The position numbers and the translations under genes were made by a program. The notes under the pieces were generated by a model. The model was given only the letters and a program-made list of their open reading frames with translations, was not told the origin of the DNA and ran no database searches. Positions 10,483 to 21,078 of a DNA stretch of 38,604 nucleotides are shown here, piece by piece. This DNA is from Myxococcales bacterium (GTDB lineage: Bacteria > Myxococcota_A > Polyangia > Palsa-1104 > SHYY01), in contig JAHFDT010000001.1 in NCBI GenBank assembly GCA_023248875.1, forward strand, positions 63,802-102,405, read 5' to 3'. The stretch's first letter is position 1, and each line of letters begins with the position of its first letter.

Positions 10483-11772
10483 ATGTTACGGAAGGTGCTG
10501 CCGGGCGAGCCCGATCGGCAGGCGGTGCTGGATCGCCTGGTGAACCGGGCCTCAACGACTGATCCAGCGATCGAACGAGCGGTGCGCGAGGTAGTGGGGG
10601 ATGTCCGAGCGCGCGGCGATGCGGCGGTGCGCGATTGGACGCTGCGGTTTGAGCAGCGTGCGCTCCTCGGGTTTGAGATCGAACGCGAAAGTTGGCGGCG
10701 TGCAGCGTCCGGCGTGGCACCGGGGGTGAAGCGGGCGCTCGCCTGTGCGCACCAGCGCATCGCGCAGTTCCACGCCGAAGAGGCCGAGCGGCTGCACAGG
10801 TGCGGGTTTGAAATGACCGATGCCGAGGGGGCGCGGCTGGCGCTGCGGATTTTTCCGCTTTCGCGCGTTGGGATCTATGCGCCGGGAGGGACGGCGCGCT
10901 ACCCCTCATCGGTGTTGATGGGCGCGGTGCCAGCGCGAGCGGCGGGGGTGGACGAGATTGTGTTGACCTGCCCGCAGCCGAGCCCGGAGGTGCTGCTGGC
11001 CGCCGAGCTCAGTGGCGTGCATCGGGTTTTTGCGCTGGGCGGCGCGCAGGCGATCGCGGCGCTGGCCTACGGCACGGAGTCGGTGCCGCGCGTCGACAAG
11101 ATCGTCGGACCGGGCAATGCCTACGTGGCGGCGGCCAAGCGGCTGGTGTTTGGCGATGTGGCGATCGATCAGATCGCAGGCCCCTCTGAGGTGCTGATTT
11201 TGGCCGACGATTCGGCGAATCCCATCTACGTAGCCGCCGACCTGCTGGCGCAGGCGGAGCACGACACCGCCGCCTATCCAGTGCTTGTCACCACGTCATC
11301 CGGACTGGCGGACGCGGTAGTGCAAGAGCTCGAGCAGCAGATCGCGACGCTGCCGCGCCGAGCGATCGCCGAGGCGGCGGTGCGCAACCAGGGTGCGGCG
11401 ATCGTCGTCGAATCGCTCGACGAGGCGGTGGCGCTCGCCGAAGCCTTTGCACCCGAACACATCGAGCTACATCTGCGCGGGGCCGAAGCGATCGCTGCAA
11501 AGCTGCGCTGCGCAGGGGCGATCTTCCTCGGCGCCTTTACCCCCGAAGCGGCGGGCGACTATCTCGCTGGCCCCAACCACGTGCTACCGACGGGCGGCAG
11601 CGCGCGCTTTGGCTCACCGCTCGGAGTCCACGATTTCTTGAAGCGCACTTCGGTGCTCGCCTATTCGCAGTCGGCGCTTGCGGCCCAGGCGGGCGATATC
11701 GTCGAGCTGGCGCGCGTCGAAGGCCTCGAGGGCCACGGCCGCGCGGTCGAACTGCGGCTGGGGCCCCAATGA
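10483..11772 (+). CDS. hisD: Histidinol dehydrogenase
   Basis: [91 protein letters not shown]. Confidence 0.97.
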   Translation: MLRKVLPGEPDRQAVLDRLVNRASTTDPAIERAVREVVGDVRARGDAAVRDWTLRFEQRALLGFEIERESWRRAASGVAPGVKRALACAHQRIAQFHAEEAERLHRCGFEMTDAEGARLALRIFPLSRVGIYAPGGTARYPSSVLMGAVPARAAGVDEIVLTCPQPSPEVLLAAELSGVHRVFALGGAQAIAALAYGTESVPRVDKIVGPGNAYVAAAKRLVFGDVAIDQIAGPSEVLILADDSANPIYVAADLLAQAEHDTAAYPVLVTTSSGLADAVVQELEQQIATLPRRAIAEAAVRNQGAAIVVESLDEAVALAEAFAPEHIELHLRGAEAIAAKLRCAGAIFLGAFTPEAAGDYLAGPNHVLPTGGSARFGSPLGVHDFLKRTSVLAYSQSALAAQAGDIVELARVEGLEGHGRAVELRLGPQ

Positions 11773-12827
11773 GTTGGCGCGATGCTGTTCGGCCCGAGCT
11801 TTTGCCGCTCGCGGCCTACCAGGTTCCGTCACTCCCCGCGCGTATCAAGCTCGATGCCAACGAAAGCCCGTACGTGCCGCCGCCGGAGCTGTTGGCCGCG
11901 ATCGCCGAAGAGCTGCCGCGGCAGCAGTGGAATCGCTATCCCGACCGGCATGCGCTTCGCCTGCGGACCGCAGTCGCGCGCGACCTCGGCGTCGCGCCGA
12001 CGGAGCTCCTGTTTGGCAATGGCTCCGATGAGCTGATCGGCCTCCTCTGCCAGACCTTCGCCGCCCGCCCAGCGATCGTCTATCCCGCGCCATCATTTGT
12101 CGTCTATCGCACTGCCGCTGCCGGCGCCGGGCTCCGCGCGGTCGAAGCGCCGCTCGGGTCGCGCTTTGCTGCCGATGGCGCCGCCCTCGAGCGGGCGATC
12201 GCCGAGGCGCGCCCCTCGCTGGTCTTTGTCGCCACGCCGAATAATCCCACCGGCACCGAATGGCCGCGCGCAGTTCTGGAGGAGATCGTCGCCGCTCATC
12301 CCGACACCGTGTTTGTGCTCGATGAGGCCTACTGCGCTTATGCTCGCACGAGCCTGCTCGAGCTCGTTGCTCACTGGCCCCACTGCGCGGTGCTGCGCAC
12401 CTATTCGAAGATCGGTCTCGCCGGCCTGCGGGTCGGCGTGCTGATCGCGCAGGAGCCGCTCATCGCCGAAGTGGACAAGGTGCGGCCGCCCTACAATCTC
12501 GGTGCGCTTCCCCAACTCGCTGCTGCGCTTGCGCTCGAACGGTTCCGCTCCGCGCTTTTCGCTCACGTCGAGGAGATCATCGCCGAGCGGGAGCGGCTGG
12601 CGCAGGCATTGTCAATGCTGCCCGGCGTCGAGGTATTTCCCTCTTCGGCGAATCTGCTGCTCATCCGTGTCCGGGATGCCGCTCGGATTTGGCAGTCCCT
12701 GGTGGACCGCGGTGTTCTCGTGCGGAATCTAGATCGTCCCGGACCGCTCGCCGGCTGCCTGCGTATCACCGTTGGCACGCCAGACGAAAATCGAGAATTT
12801 CTAGCGAGCCTACGGAGCGTCGTATGA
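11769..12827 (+). CDS. hisC: Histidinol-phosphate aminotransferase
   Basis: ATGA overlap with his[49 protein letters not shown]. Confidence 0.94.
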   Translation: MSWRDAVRPELLPLAAYQVPSLPARIKLDANESPYVPPPELLAAIAEELPRQQWNRYPDRHALRLRTAVARDLGVAPTELLFGNGSDELIGLLCQTFAARPAIVYPAPSFVVYRTAAAGAGLRAVEAPLGSRFAADGAALERAIAEARPSLVFVATPNNPTGTEWPRAVLEEIVAAHPDTVFVLDEAYCAYARTSLLELVAHWPHCAVLRTYSKIGLAGLRVGVLIAQEPLIAEVDKVRPPYNLGALPQLAAALALERFRSALFAHVEEIIAERERLAQALSMLPGVEVFPSSANLLLIRVRDAARIWQSLVDRGVLVRNLDRPGPLAGCLRITVGTPDENREFLASLRSVV

Positions 12828-15800
12828 AGCGGATTTCAGCGTTACTGCTTTTCGTGATCGGCTGCAGCAGCGGGCCGATCGCTGGACCGGGTGATGATCC
12901 CGCGGCGCAACATCTGCCCGATATCCCCTTTCCAGCGCCCGACCCAGCGATGTTTGCATGGCTCGAGGAGATCCCGGGCCGGCCGCAGGGGTTCTCGCGT
13001 CGCGAAATCGGTGTGGTGCTCTCTCCCTCTACGACGGTGGCACAGGCCAATGAACTTCTGGTCTCCCTCGGTGCAACGCTGGTGGGCTCCACGCCGGAAG
13101 CGGCGCTGCTTCTTCTACAACTACCCGATCGCGCGCCCGAGCAGCTGATGGTGCTTGGGGAACAGCTCGCGACCGATCCGCGCCTCCTCGGTGCGGCGGT
13201 AGAGGATGCGCTGCTCGAAGCCCAGGCGCTCCCGCCGAGTGTGATCGATGGCACGCTCTATCAGGTCGCCACCAAGCTCGATCCCATGCAGCTTCGGCCG
13301 CGCAACGACGCCAACTGGACCTGGGAGGTGTGGGATCCCGCGTTTGCCAAGGCAGCGCACGGCGGTAACTGGGCGCTCAAGCGCTCGCGCTTTCCTCAGG
13401 CCTGGAACCTCCGGGACTTTTTGCAGCAGCACAAGAACCGCGTGCCGGTGGTCGGGATCGTCGATGAAGGCTTTACCTACCAGCACGAAGATCTCGATCA
13501 CTACAGCCCGCCCGATGACAACCCCGTGTCGCCGCACGCGGGCGAATCGGCGCACGACCACGGCTCGGCGGTGCTCGGCTATATCGCAGCGACTTGGGAT
13601 AACGAGCTCGGCATCGCGGGCGCCATGCCGGTTACCACGCCGGTTCGGCTGGCGCGCAACCCAGGGCTCGAGCACCATCTCGAGGTGGGGCCCCATACTG
13701 TTCGCATGCCCCATCTGCGGGCGCTCGATACGCTACTGCGCCTTTTGCGCGAACCGTCTGTGCAGGTGGTCAACAACAGCTACGGCTACAATCTCTACTG
13801 TGCGCAGCAGGAGATCTACGACGGCCAGGGGCAGGTCATCGGCTATCAGCCCTGCTACGACCCGGCGGTTCACAAGGTGGCGGTCAATGCCAAGGTGACG
13901 TGGCATGAGTATGTTCGAGCGCAGGCCGAGTTTTACCGGCTGGCGCTCGAGCCGGTGCTACGGAACCGCAACCTGATCTTGGTTTCGTCAGCGGGCAACT
14001 GCGGCGTCTTGGTGCCGCAGCTACGAAAGAAGAATCCCTGGCCCTGGCCGGCTAAGTTGGCGCTCGGCAACCAGTGCACCAATTTGGCGGACGATTTTGT
14101 GTTCAGCGCGGAAGACAACGGTCCGCTCTCCAATCTGGCGGTGCGCTATGCGGGGGGGCACTACCTTACGGTCCAGGCGATCGACTGGAATGGCGCGCTG
14201 TCCGATTTCAGCGATCGCCAGGGTAACCTTTCGGCGCCGGGCGAAGAGGTGCGTGGTGTCGAAGCCAACGATACCCTCGACGACGACGCCGATGGCAACA
14301 TGAGCTATCAGACTGGCAATGGGACCTCCTACGCCGCGCCGATGGTGACGGGGCTGGTCGCCTGGCTTTGGGCGCTCGCGCCCGAGCTCGCGACGGCGCA
14401 GGTCCAGAAGATCTTGCAGACGACGGGTCGCGGCACCGAGCGGGCCATCGACGCCTTTGCCGCCTCGGTCGAAATCGATCGCGAGCTGCACCGTCACGAG
14501 ATCCAGCAGACGCTCGCCGATCTCGACGATGGTTCGGCGGATGGCAACCAGCGCTGGGATCTGCGAAAACCGGGCTGCGAGAACCATGATGTGAGCAAGG
14601 CCTCGCTGTGCGAAGTCGTGGCGCCGATCGGCCCCGGGGATGGCCGGGTGGACCTGCGCGATTTTCGGGTGCTGCGCGATTCGCTACTTTCGCTATCGGC
14701 CCCCACGGGCGGCCAACTCGACGGCGATTTCTACAACCCGAAAAATGATCTCAACCAGGATCGCTGCATCCGTCGTGCGGGCCAGGCGATCCAGCCGGTG
14801 CTCGGCCATGCGAGCACGAAGTGCCATGCGGATGCGCCGCATCAGCCGCCCGACGAGAACGTCTATCCGCGCATCGACCTCAACGGCGATGGCGTCCTGG
14901 ACACCGAGACCATCGCGCCCTTTCAGGATCGCAAGCTGACCGATCTCGCGGTGATGGCAGAGGTGTTCGGCATCGGGACGAAGCCGATTACCCTCGGCTA
15001 CGGCGGTGCCCAGTTGAAGGGTTTGCTAGCGTCAGGCGATCTTCACCTGGATCTTTCCCCGCTGCTCCTGCTGCAGGCGGCAGCGGGGGCCGACGAGTAT
15101 CAGGTAGAGGCACCAGGGATTGCCAAATTCAGCGTTTCTACCGCAGGAGAAGTTCCCGTGCTGACGCTCCCACCGGGATCCAAGGGGATGTTGGTGGTAC
15201 GAGCACGCAAGGGAGGAAAAGATCTCGCCTGTCGCCAGGCGCCTGTGCCCGCCGTGAAAGCGGGCGAAGATGTGCTGGTCCCGATCGATCAGTCGTGCGG
15301 CCCGACGCACTTCTGGCTCGAGGTGGAGCACGCGGGCGATGGCGAATGTGCCACCGCTCACGCCGGCTATGGTCCCTTTCAGGGGCCGGCACCTCAGTTG
15401 ACGGTGTCCGATCCGCCCGATCCGATCAATGCGACCTATTGCGCGCTCTATCCCAATGGCCTGATGGCCCCGCATGCGCAGGCGAGCAATGTCACCGAAG
15501 GCACCGGTTCAGGCAGCGGCTCCATCAAGATGAGCGGCGGCGCGGTGGGCAACGGTGCGGAGTATGTCATCACGCTCACGGGTAGCGCCATGGCCAGCAC
15601 CAGCGGCAGCGTGGGTGCGGCAGAGGGCTCCTACGACACGTGGGCGGCCTTCTGGATCAAGAGCGACCTCGATCCCAACGAGCTCAAGAGCCAATGGCGC
15701 ATCCGCGTGCAGTGCACCGGCGGAGCCAACCTGTCCACCAGCAATGGCGACGCTTCGGCGCTCTTCGAAAGCAACTGGCCGAACAACAATGGCAGCGGCT

Positions 15801-16003
15801 GTTATGGAACCACGATTGCGCAGCTTCCGCCGGTCGACCAATTCACGCTGGTCGGCAAAGAGGTGATTGCGCTGCCGCCGCCGCTGCACTTTTATTTTCA
15901 CGGAGTCGGGGGCACGGGTCTGCTCGATCCGATGGGGCAAGGGATGACCGCCTCATCGCAACTGGGCGTGACCGTCCACCTATTCATTGAGAAAATACCC
16001 TAG
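12824..16003 (+). CDS. Secreted subtilisin-like (S8) serine protease lipoprotein with Asp-rich dockerin/EF-like segments
   Basis: Lipobox LLFVIGC; Asp GIVDEGF, His SAHDHGSAVLGYI, Ser GNGTSYAAPMVTG; RIDLNGDGVLDTE; ATGA overlap with hisC stop. Confidence 0.88.
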   Translation: MKRISALLLFVIGCSSGPIAGPGDDPAAQHLPDIPFPAPDPAMFAWLEEIPGRPQGFSRREIGVVLSPSTTVAQANELLVSLGATLVGSTPEAALLLLQLPDRAPEQLMVLGEQLATDPRLLGAAVEDALLEAQALPPSVIDGTLYQVATKLDPMQLRPRNDANWTWEVWDPAFAKAAHGGNWALKRSRFPQAWNLRDFLQQHKNRVPVVGIVDEGFTYQHEDLDHYSPPDDNPVSPHAGESAHDHGSAVLGYIAATWDNELGIAGAMPVTTPVRLARNPGLEHHLEVGPHTVRMPHLRALDTLLRLLREPSVQVVNNSYGYNLYCAQQEIYDGQGQVIGYQPCYDPAVHKVAVNAKVTWHEYVRAQAEFYRLALEPVLRNRNLILVSSAGNCGVLVPQLRKKNPWPWPAKLALGNQCTNLADDFVFSAEDNGPLSNLAVRYAGGHYLTVQAIDWNGALSDFSDRQGNLSAPGEEVRGVEANDTLDDDADGNMSYQTGNGTSYAAPMVTGLVAWLWALAPELATAQVQKILQTTGRGTERAIDAFAASVEIDRELHRHEIQQTLADLDDGSADGNQRWDLRKPGCENHDVSKASLCEVVAPIGPGDGRVDLRDFRVLRDSLLSLSAPTGGQLDGDFYNPKNDLNQDRCIRRAGQAIQPVLGHASTKCHADAPHQPPDENVYPRIDLNGDGVLDTETIAPFQDRKLTDLAVMAEVFGIGTKPITLGYGGAQLKGLLASGDLHLDLSPLLLLQAAAGADEYQVEAPGIAKFSVSTAGEVPVLTLPPGSKGMLVVRARKGGKDLACRQAPVPAVKAGEDVLVPIDQSCGPTHFWLEVEHAGDGECATAHAGYGPFQGPAPQLTVSDPPDPINATYCALYPNGLMAPHAQASNVTEGTGSGSGSIKMSGGAVGNGAEYVITLTGSAMASTSGSVGAAEGSYDTWAAFWIKSDLDPNELKSQWRIRVQCTGGANLSTSNGDASALFESNWPNNNGSGCYGTTIAQLPPVDQFTLVGKEVIALPPPLHFYFHGVGGTGLLDPMGQGMTASSQLGVTVHLFIEKIP

Positions 16004-16055
16004 ATGCCATAAGGGCGCAGTTGACAATGGATCGTGAACCCGACAGATAGGGGCC

Positions 16056-17588
16056 ATGAGCCTTTCCGGGTCCACTGCCCAGGGGCCCTTCCGCGCTTCG
16101 TGGCCGCTCGGCCTGGTTCTCGTGGGCTGTGTGGCGCGCTTCGTGTGGTACCAGCTGCAGATCGGTGCCTTTGGGGGAGATAACGCCTATTGGTTTGATT
16201 TCGCCCGCCAAATTGGCACCGGCCATCTGGCGCTGACCCATTTGGCGGGCTGGAAAGGGGTGGATCAGAGCGCCTTCATCCATCCCCCGTTGTACCCGTT
16301 TCTGCTGTCGCTCGTTGATGGCGCGCTCGACGGTCGCTACTGGTATCTCTCCGGAAACCTGTTGTCGTTCGCCTTCGCAGTGCTCGAGCTCATCGTTTTC
16401 TCTCGTCTTCTCGGTCGCCTTGGCATTACGGGATGGACCGCCGGGGCCGCGCTGGCGGGGCTAGCGCTCGATCCATTTTTCGATAGTTTTTCCACCTTCC
16501 CCTCCTATGGCGCACTGCTCATGCTGCTTTCGCTGACGGCGCTTTGGCTCGCTAGCGAGGCGCTCGAGGGCTCCCTCGTGAAGGCGATTCTGGCCGGGAT
16601 GGTGAGCGGCCTGACGACGTTGACACTTTACGTCGGCGCGGCGGTGGGTCTGGGAATCGGCCTGGGCCTGATCGTCCGGCGCAGGGGGAGGCTGGCGGTG
16701 GGGTTTGCCCTGGGGGCGCTGGTGGTGGTGGCGCCGCTAGCCCTCTATATTTGGGGGGACGCAGCGCGGCACGGCATTTTTCAGGCCCAGATGGCCGCCC
16801 TCGCGAACGACCGGAGCTACGGGTCGAGCCTTCTCAATATCCCTCGGACCGTATGGGGCGATGGCAAGTTTTCGTTCGTCGGGTGGCTGGGCATCCTCGC
16901 GGCGCCGGTGGCGCTGGCCACTGCGGTTCGTAAGCGCGAGGACTCCGGTACGGTCTTCATGGCGGCTGCGAGCGTCTGTTGCGGTTTTCTTCTTCTACCG
17001 GGTAGCTTCGTGGCCATCCACCGACTGGTCGCTTTTCACCCCTATTACCCGCTGCTTCTGGCGGCGCTGCCTCACCGCGGCACTCCACGCCGGATCGCCT
17101 ATGGACTGCTCTGTCTCGGGGCGGCCGGGGCCTCTCTGCGCTTTACCCGGGAGCTGTTCGAGGGGCGAGCCAGCGGCCAGCAGATCCAATACAATGCGGC
17201 CTCTGTGGCGCGGATGGAGGCGACGCTGCGGGCGCGCATTCCTAGGACCGCCCGTATTTTGGCTCCCGACCCCTTTCGGCTGGTTTTTCCGGAATGGCGG
17301 AACGTCTATGACTCGTTGCTCATCAATGTGTGTGACTGGTCGTTCTATCCGCGGGAGCGGTCGATCGCACAAGTGGTGCGTGAAGATTTGAAATTCACTC
17401 CGGATATGATCGTTCTCCCCGATCCCCGTTTCGAGCCAGGGTTTTCCCCCCAGAATTGCCCAGCGCTTTCCGCCTACCTCGGCCAGGGGTTTCGCCAGGC
17501 GGATCCGCTGATCCTCGAAGGGCACAGGCTCGATGTGTGGGAACGCCAGTCGAGAAGAGATAGACGGATCAGCTGCAACCGGAAGTAG
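16056..17588 (+). CDS. Polytopic GT-C-fold (PMT/ArnT/GT39-like) glycosyltransferase
   Basis: Multiple TM segments, GGDNAYWFDFARQI and IHPPLYPFLL motifs near N-terminus. Confidence 0.72.
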   Translation: MSLSGSTAQGPFRASWPLGLVLVGCVARFVWYQLQIGAFGGDNAYWFDFARQIGTGHLALTHLAGWKGVDQSAFIHPPLYPFLLSLVDGALDGRYWYLSGNLLSFAFAVLELIVFSRLLGRLGITGWTAGAALAGLALDPFFDSFSTFPSYGALLMLLSLTALWLASEALEGSLVKAILAGMVSGLTTLTLYVGAAVGLGIGLGLIVRRRGRLAVGFALGALVVVAPLALYIWGDAARHGIFQAQMAALANDRSYGSSLLNIPRTVWGDGKFSFVGWLGILAAPVALATAVRKREDSGTVFMAAASVCCGFLLLPGSFVAIHRLVAFHPYYPLLLAALPHRGTPRRIAYGLLCLGAAGASLRFTRELFEGRASGQQIQYNAASVARMEATLRARIPRTARILAPDPFRLVFPEWRNVYDSLLINVCDWSFYPRERSIAQVVREDLKFTPDMIVLPDPRFEPGFSPQNCPALSAYLGQGFRQADPLILEGHRLDVWERQSRRDRRISCNRK

Positions 17589-20421
17589 CGCCGCAGTTCA
17601 TGCACTTGTGGCAGGCGCCGGAACGGACCATCATCGAACCGCACTCGTGGCACAGCGGGGCATCGGTTTCGGTCGCCCACGACACTTTCACTTGACTGGT
17701 GCCGATCGGTACTACCTTGGCTTTGGGTGCCTCGACATTGGTCGCTACCATGGCCGCCGGTTTGGCCACTGCTTCGGGGGGCATCACCAGCGGGAGCTGC
17801 TCGGGCTCTACGGCCGAGGGCTCGGCCAGGAATTTGGCCTGCAGCCAGCGGAAGATGTAGTCCATGATCGACGAAGCGCGCGGGATCTCCTCATTGCCGG
17901 TAAAGCCCGCCGGATCGAACCGGGTGTGGGAGAACTTGTCGCACAGCAAGCGCAGCGGCACGCCATGCTGCAGCGCCAAGGAGACCGCGGTGGCGAAGCA
18001 GTCCATGAGACCCGCTACCGTGGAGCCCTCTTTCGCCATGCGGATGAAGATCTCACCCGGCGTGCCATCCTCGTACATGCCGACGGTGATGTAGCCGTCG
18101 TGGCCCGCGACCGAGAACTTGTGGGTCTTGGAGTTGCGCTCCTCGGGCAACTTGCGCCGCATCGCCACCGGCGCGCCGGTCGGCTTGAGCGTCGCCGCCA
18201 CCTGGCGCAGGAGCTCCTCGGGTGCCACTTGCGAGGCGCGCTTGCCGCCGCTCGTGTCCTCGACACGAGCCGTCGACAGCGGCTGCGACCGTTTGCACCC
18301 ATCGCGGTAGACCGCGATCGCCTTGAGGCCGAGGCGCCAGGCTTCGAGATAGGCGTCCTGGATGTCCTGCACCGTGGCCTCGTTGGGGAGATTGACCGTC
18401 TTTGAAATCGCCCCTGAAAGGAATGGCTGCGTGGCCGCCATCATGCGGATGTGGCCGAGGTAGTGGATCGAGCGCTGCCCCTGCGCCGGCCGAAAGGCGC
18501 AGTCGAATACCGGCAGATGCTCGGGCCGGAGGCTGGGCGCCCCTTCGATCGTTTCGTGCTCATTGATGTAGTCGAGGATCGACTGCACATCGGCGGGCAT
18601 GTAGCCGAGCTTGCCGAGCGCCTCACCAACGGTGTTGTTGACGATTTTGAGCATGCCGCCGCCGACCAGCCGCTTGTACTTGACCAGTGCGATATCGGGC
18701 TCGATGCCAGTGGTGTCGCAGTCCATCATGAAGCCGATGGTCCCGGTCGGTGCCAGGACGGTCACCTGGCCGTTGCGGAAGCCCTCCTCGCGGCCGATCT
18801 GCAGGGTGGTATCCCAAGCCTCCCGGGCCGCCGTCATGAGATCGTAGGGCACCATCGCCGCATCGATCTGTTCGACCGCCTTGCGGTGCTTCTCCATCAC
18901 TGCCAGGAAGGGCTCACGGTTGGGCAGATAGCCTTCGAACGGCCCGGTGACATCGCGCGCGATCTTGGCCGAGGTGGCATAGGCGTGGCCGCACATGACC
19001 GAGGTGATCGCACCGGCATAGGAGCGGCCCGCCTCCGAATCGTAGGGCAGGCCACGCGACATGAGGAGCGCGCCGAGGTTGGCGTAGCCGAGGCCGAGCG
19101 GCCGGTAGGTATGGCTGTTCTCGGCGATCTTTTCGCTGGGATACTTGGCGGTGTCGACGATGATCTCCTGCGCCAAAATCGTCAACTCGACCGCACGCTT
19201 GAAGGCCTCGACTTCGAAATCGCCCTGCGCGTCCTGGAATTTGCGCAGGTTGAGCGACGCCAAGTTGCAGGCTGAATCGTCGAGATACATGTACTCGCTG
19301 CAGGGGTACGAGGCGTTGATTCGCCCCGAGACCGACGAGGTGTGCCAGGCGTTGATAGTGGTATCGAACTGCATGCCGGGATCGCCGCACTGCCAGGCGG
19401 CCTCGGCGATCATCCGCCACAGCTCTTTGGCGCGGTAGGTGTCGACCACGGCACCGGTCGTCACCGCTTTGGTGTGCCAGGTGCGGTCGTGGAGCACCGC
19501 TTCGATGAATTCATCGGTGATGCGCACGGAGTTGTTGGAGTTCTGGAAGAAGACCGAGCCGTAGGCCTCGCCGGTGAAGGTGCCGTCGTAGCCAGCATCG
19601 ATGAGCGCCCAGGCTTTGCGCTCTTCGGCGGCTTTGCAGTTAATGTACTCGACGACATCGGGGTGGTCGATGTTGAGGATGACCATCTTGGCGGCGCGGC
19701 GGGTTTTGCCGCCTGACTTGATGACGCCGGCAAACGCGTCGAAGCCCTTCATGAAGGAGACCGGTCCCGAAGCCGAGCCGCCGCCCGCGAGCTGCTCTTT
19801 CGACGAGCGCAGCGAGGAGAAGTTGGTGCCCGTACCCGATCCCCACTTGAACAGCATGCCCTCCGTTTTGGCGAGCCCCAAGATCGACTCCATCGTATCG
19901 TCCACGGAGTTGATGAAGCAGGCGGAGCACTGCGGATGTGGTTCCACGCCGACGTTGAACCATACCGGCGAGTTGAAGGCCATCTTCTGCTCGACGAGGA
20001 GGTGTTTGAGCTCATCGCGGAAGATCTCGGCATCGACGGGCGAGGCGAAGTAGCTTTGCGACATCCCCCAGCCGGTGAGCGTGTCGACCACGCGGGAGAT
20101 GAGCTGGCGGACTGAACGCTCGCGAGTCGGCGTGCCGAGGGCGCCGCGGAAGTATTTTTGCACCACGACGTTGGTGGCGAGCATCGACCAGCTCTTCGGC
20201 ACCTCGACATCCTTCTGCTCGAAGACCGTCTTGCCCGATTCGCTGGAGATCGCGGCGGTGCGGTGTTCCCATTCGACCTGCTCGAAGGGATCCACCCCGG
20301 CGCGGGTAAAGAAGCGCGTGAGGGTGAGCCCCTGGCCGGTGACCTTCGGTTCGCCTTTGCGGCGCTTCTGTGGCTGCGCCCGGTTCGTAGCGGTCGCTTT
20401 GCGCGGTTCAACTTTTTCCAT
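17569..20421 (-). CDS. nrdJ: Class II (adenosylcobalamin-dependent) ribonucleoside-diphosphate reductase
   Basis: MAFNSPVWFNVG, SACFINSVDDTMESI, GTNFSSLRSS, PCSEYMYLDDSACNLASLNL, TSCPD-like region and C-terminal CHECGSMMVRSGACHKCMNCG zinc ribbon. Confidence 0.95.
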   Translation of the reverse strand: MEKVEPRKATATNRAQPQKRRKGEPKVTGQGLTLTRFFTRAGVDPFEQVEWEHRTAAISSESGKTVFEQKDVEVPKSWSMLATNVVVQKYFRGALGTPTRERSVRQLISRVVDTLTGWGMSQSYFASPVDAEIFRDELKHLLVEQKMAFNSPVWFNVGVEPHPQCSACFINSVDDTMESILGLAKTEGMLFKWGSGTGTNFSSLRSSKEQLAGGGSASGPVSFMKGFDAFAGVIKSGGKTRRAAKMVILNIDHPDVVEYINCKAAEERKAWALIDAGYDGTFTGEAYGSVFFQNSNNSVRITDEFIEAVLHDRTWHTKAVTTGAVVDTYRAKELWRMIAEAAWQCGDPGMQFDTTINAWHTSSVSGRINASYPCSEYMYLDDSACNLASLNLRKFQDAQGDFEVEAFKRAVELTILAQEIIVDTAKYPSEKIAENSHTYRPLGLGYANLGALLMSRGLPYDSEAGRSYAGAITSVMCGHAYATSAKIARDVTGPFEGYLPNREPFLAVMEKHRKAVEQIDAAMVPYDLMTAAREAWDTTLQIGREEGFRNGQVTVLAPTGTIGFMMDCDTTGIEPDIALVKYKRLVGGGMLKIVNNTVGEALGKLGYMPADVQSILDYINEHETIEGAPSLRPEHLPVFDCAFRPAQGQRSIHYLGHIRMMAATQPFLSGAISKTVNLPNEATVQDIQDAYLEAWRLGLKAIAVYRDGCKRSQPLSTARVEDTSGGKRASQVAPEELLRQVAATLKPTGAPVAMRRKLPEERNSKTHKFSVAGHDGYITVGMYEDGTPGEIFIRMAKEGSTVAGLMDCFATAVSLALQHGVPLRLLCDKFSHTRFDPAGFTGNEEIPRASSIMDYIFRWLQAKFLAEPSAVEPEQLPLVMPPEAVAKPAAMVATNVEAPKAKVVPIGTSQVKVSWATETDAPLCHECGSMMVRSGACHKCMNCGATSGCS

Positions 20422-20436
20422 CTGGCCTCCTTTATG

Positions 20437-20615
20437 GGGGGACCTTCCCGTCCCCCACTCCCTCGGGCGAAGCCCTCGGGAGCCTCCCTACCGCGCGCTA
20501 CCCGCGCGGCAAGGCGAAAACTATGTATGTGGGGACCTTCCCGTCCCCCGCTCCTTCGGGCGAAGCCCTCGGGAGCCTCCCTACCGCGCGCTACCCGTGC
20601 GGTAAGGCAAAAACT
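20437..20615. repeat. Two tandem copies (period 93 bp) of a triple-hairpin GC-rich repeat in the nrdJ 5' region
   Basis: GGGGACCTTCCCGTCCCCC.CTCC.TCGGGCGAAGCCCTCGGGAGCCTCCCTACCGCGCGCTACCCG.GCGG.AAGGC.AAAACT twice. Confidence 0.9.
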
Positions 20616-20681
20616 ACCAAATCACGGAGCCACCCGTCAATGACAAAATCGATGTGATTTCGTATGTTTATGTTATTAAAC

Positions 20682-20714
20682 TGTGGATAAACCCGGGGGG
20701 ATTGGTGTGGATAT
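20682..20714. promoter_or_regulatory. Two DnaA-box-like sites upstream of nrdJ
   Basis: TGTGGATAA (20682-20690; exact TTATCCACA on minus) and TGTGGATAT (20706-20714), same orientation, 24 bp apart, AT-rich neighbourhood. Confidence 0.5.
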
Positions 20715-21078
20715 CCTGTGAGCTGGCAAACGGTCGGCGACGAAGAATCTGTGCGAGCTACCATGGTCCTGCTCCCGAGGGGCAACCCCGCCCGAGTAGT
20801 GTCTAGGGCCACGTATCGTATCGTAACGGCAATACGTGACAAGAGCAAATTTTTAAGTCCTTGAAGCCATTGTGATCATAGTTGGAGGGCCACAAAAAAC
20901 CTACATCCTCCTACAATTGTTCAGGTTTTTGCTGCCCTGCGTCATTATTGTCCGTATGGCCCGACCGGTAGAGTTCTCCTTGTGGGAGGATCCTCGGCCA
21001 GGGTGGCACCACACGGAAACGAGCTATCCTGGCGTTTGAACAGGCTCGCAAAATCGCCCCAGGGCCTACGCATTTGAA

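Noticed and set aside
20075-20643. ORFs 20075-20605 and 20158-20643 with internal protein repeats (DLPVPRSFGRSPREPPYRALP)
   Set aside because: Arise from antisense of nrdJ plus the 93-bp DNA repeats; no independent coding evidence.
20422-20940. Cobalamin riboswitch upstream of B12-dependent nrdJ
   Set aside because: No GCCACTG B12 box or other conserved riboswitch segments on the minus strand; only the hairpin repeats are present.
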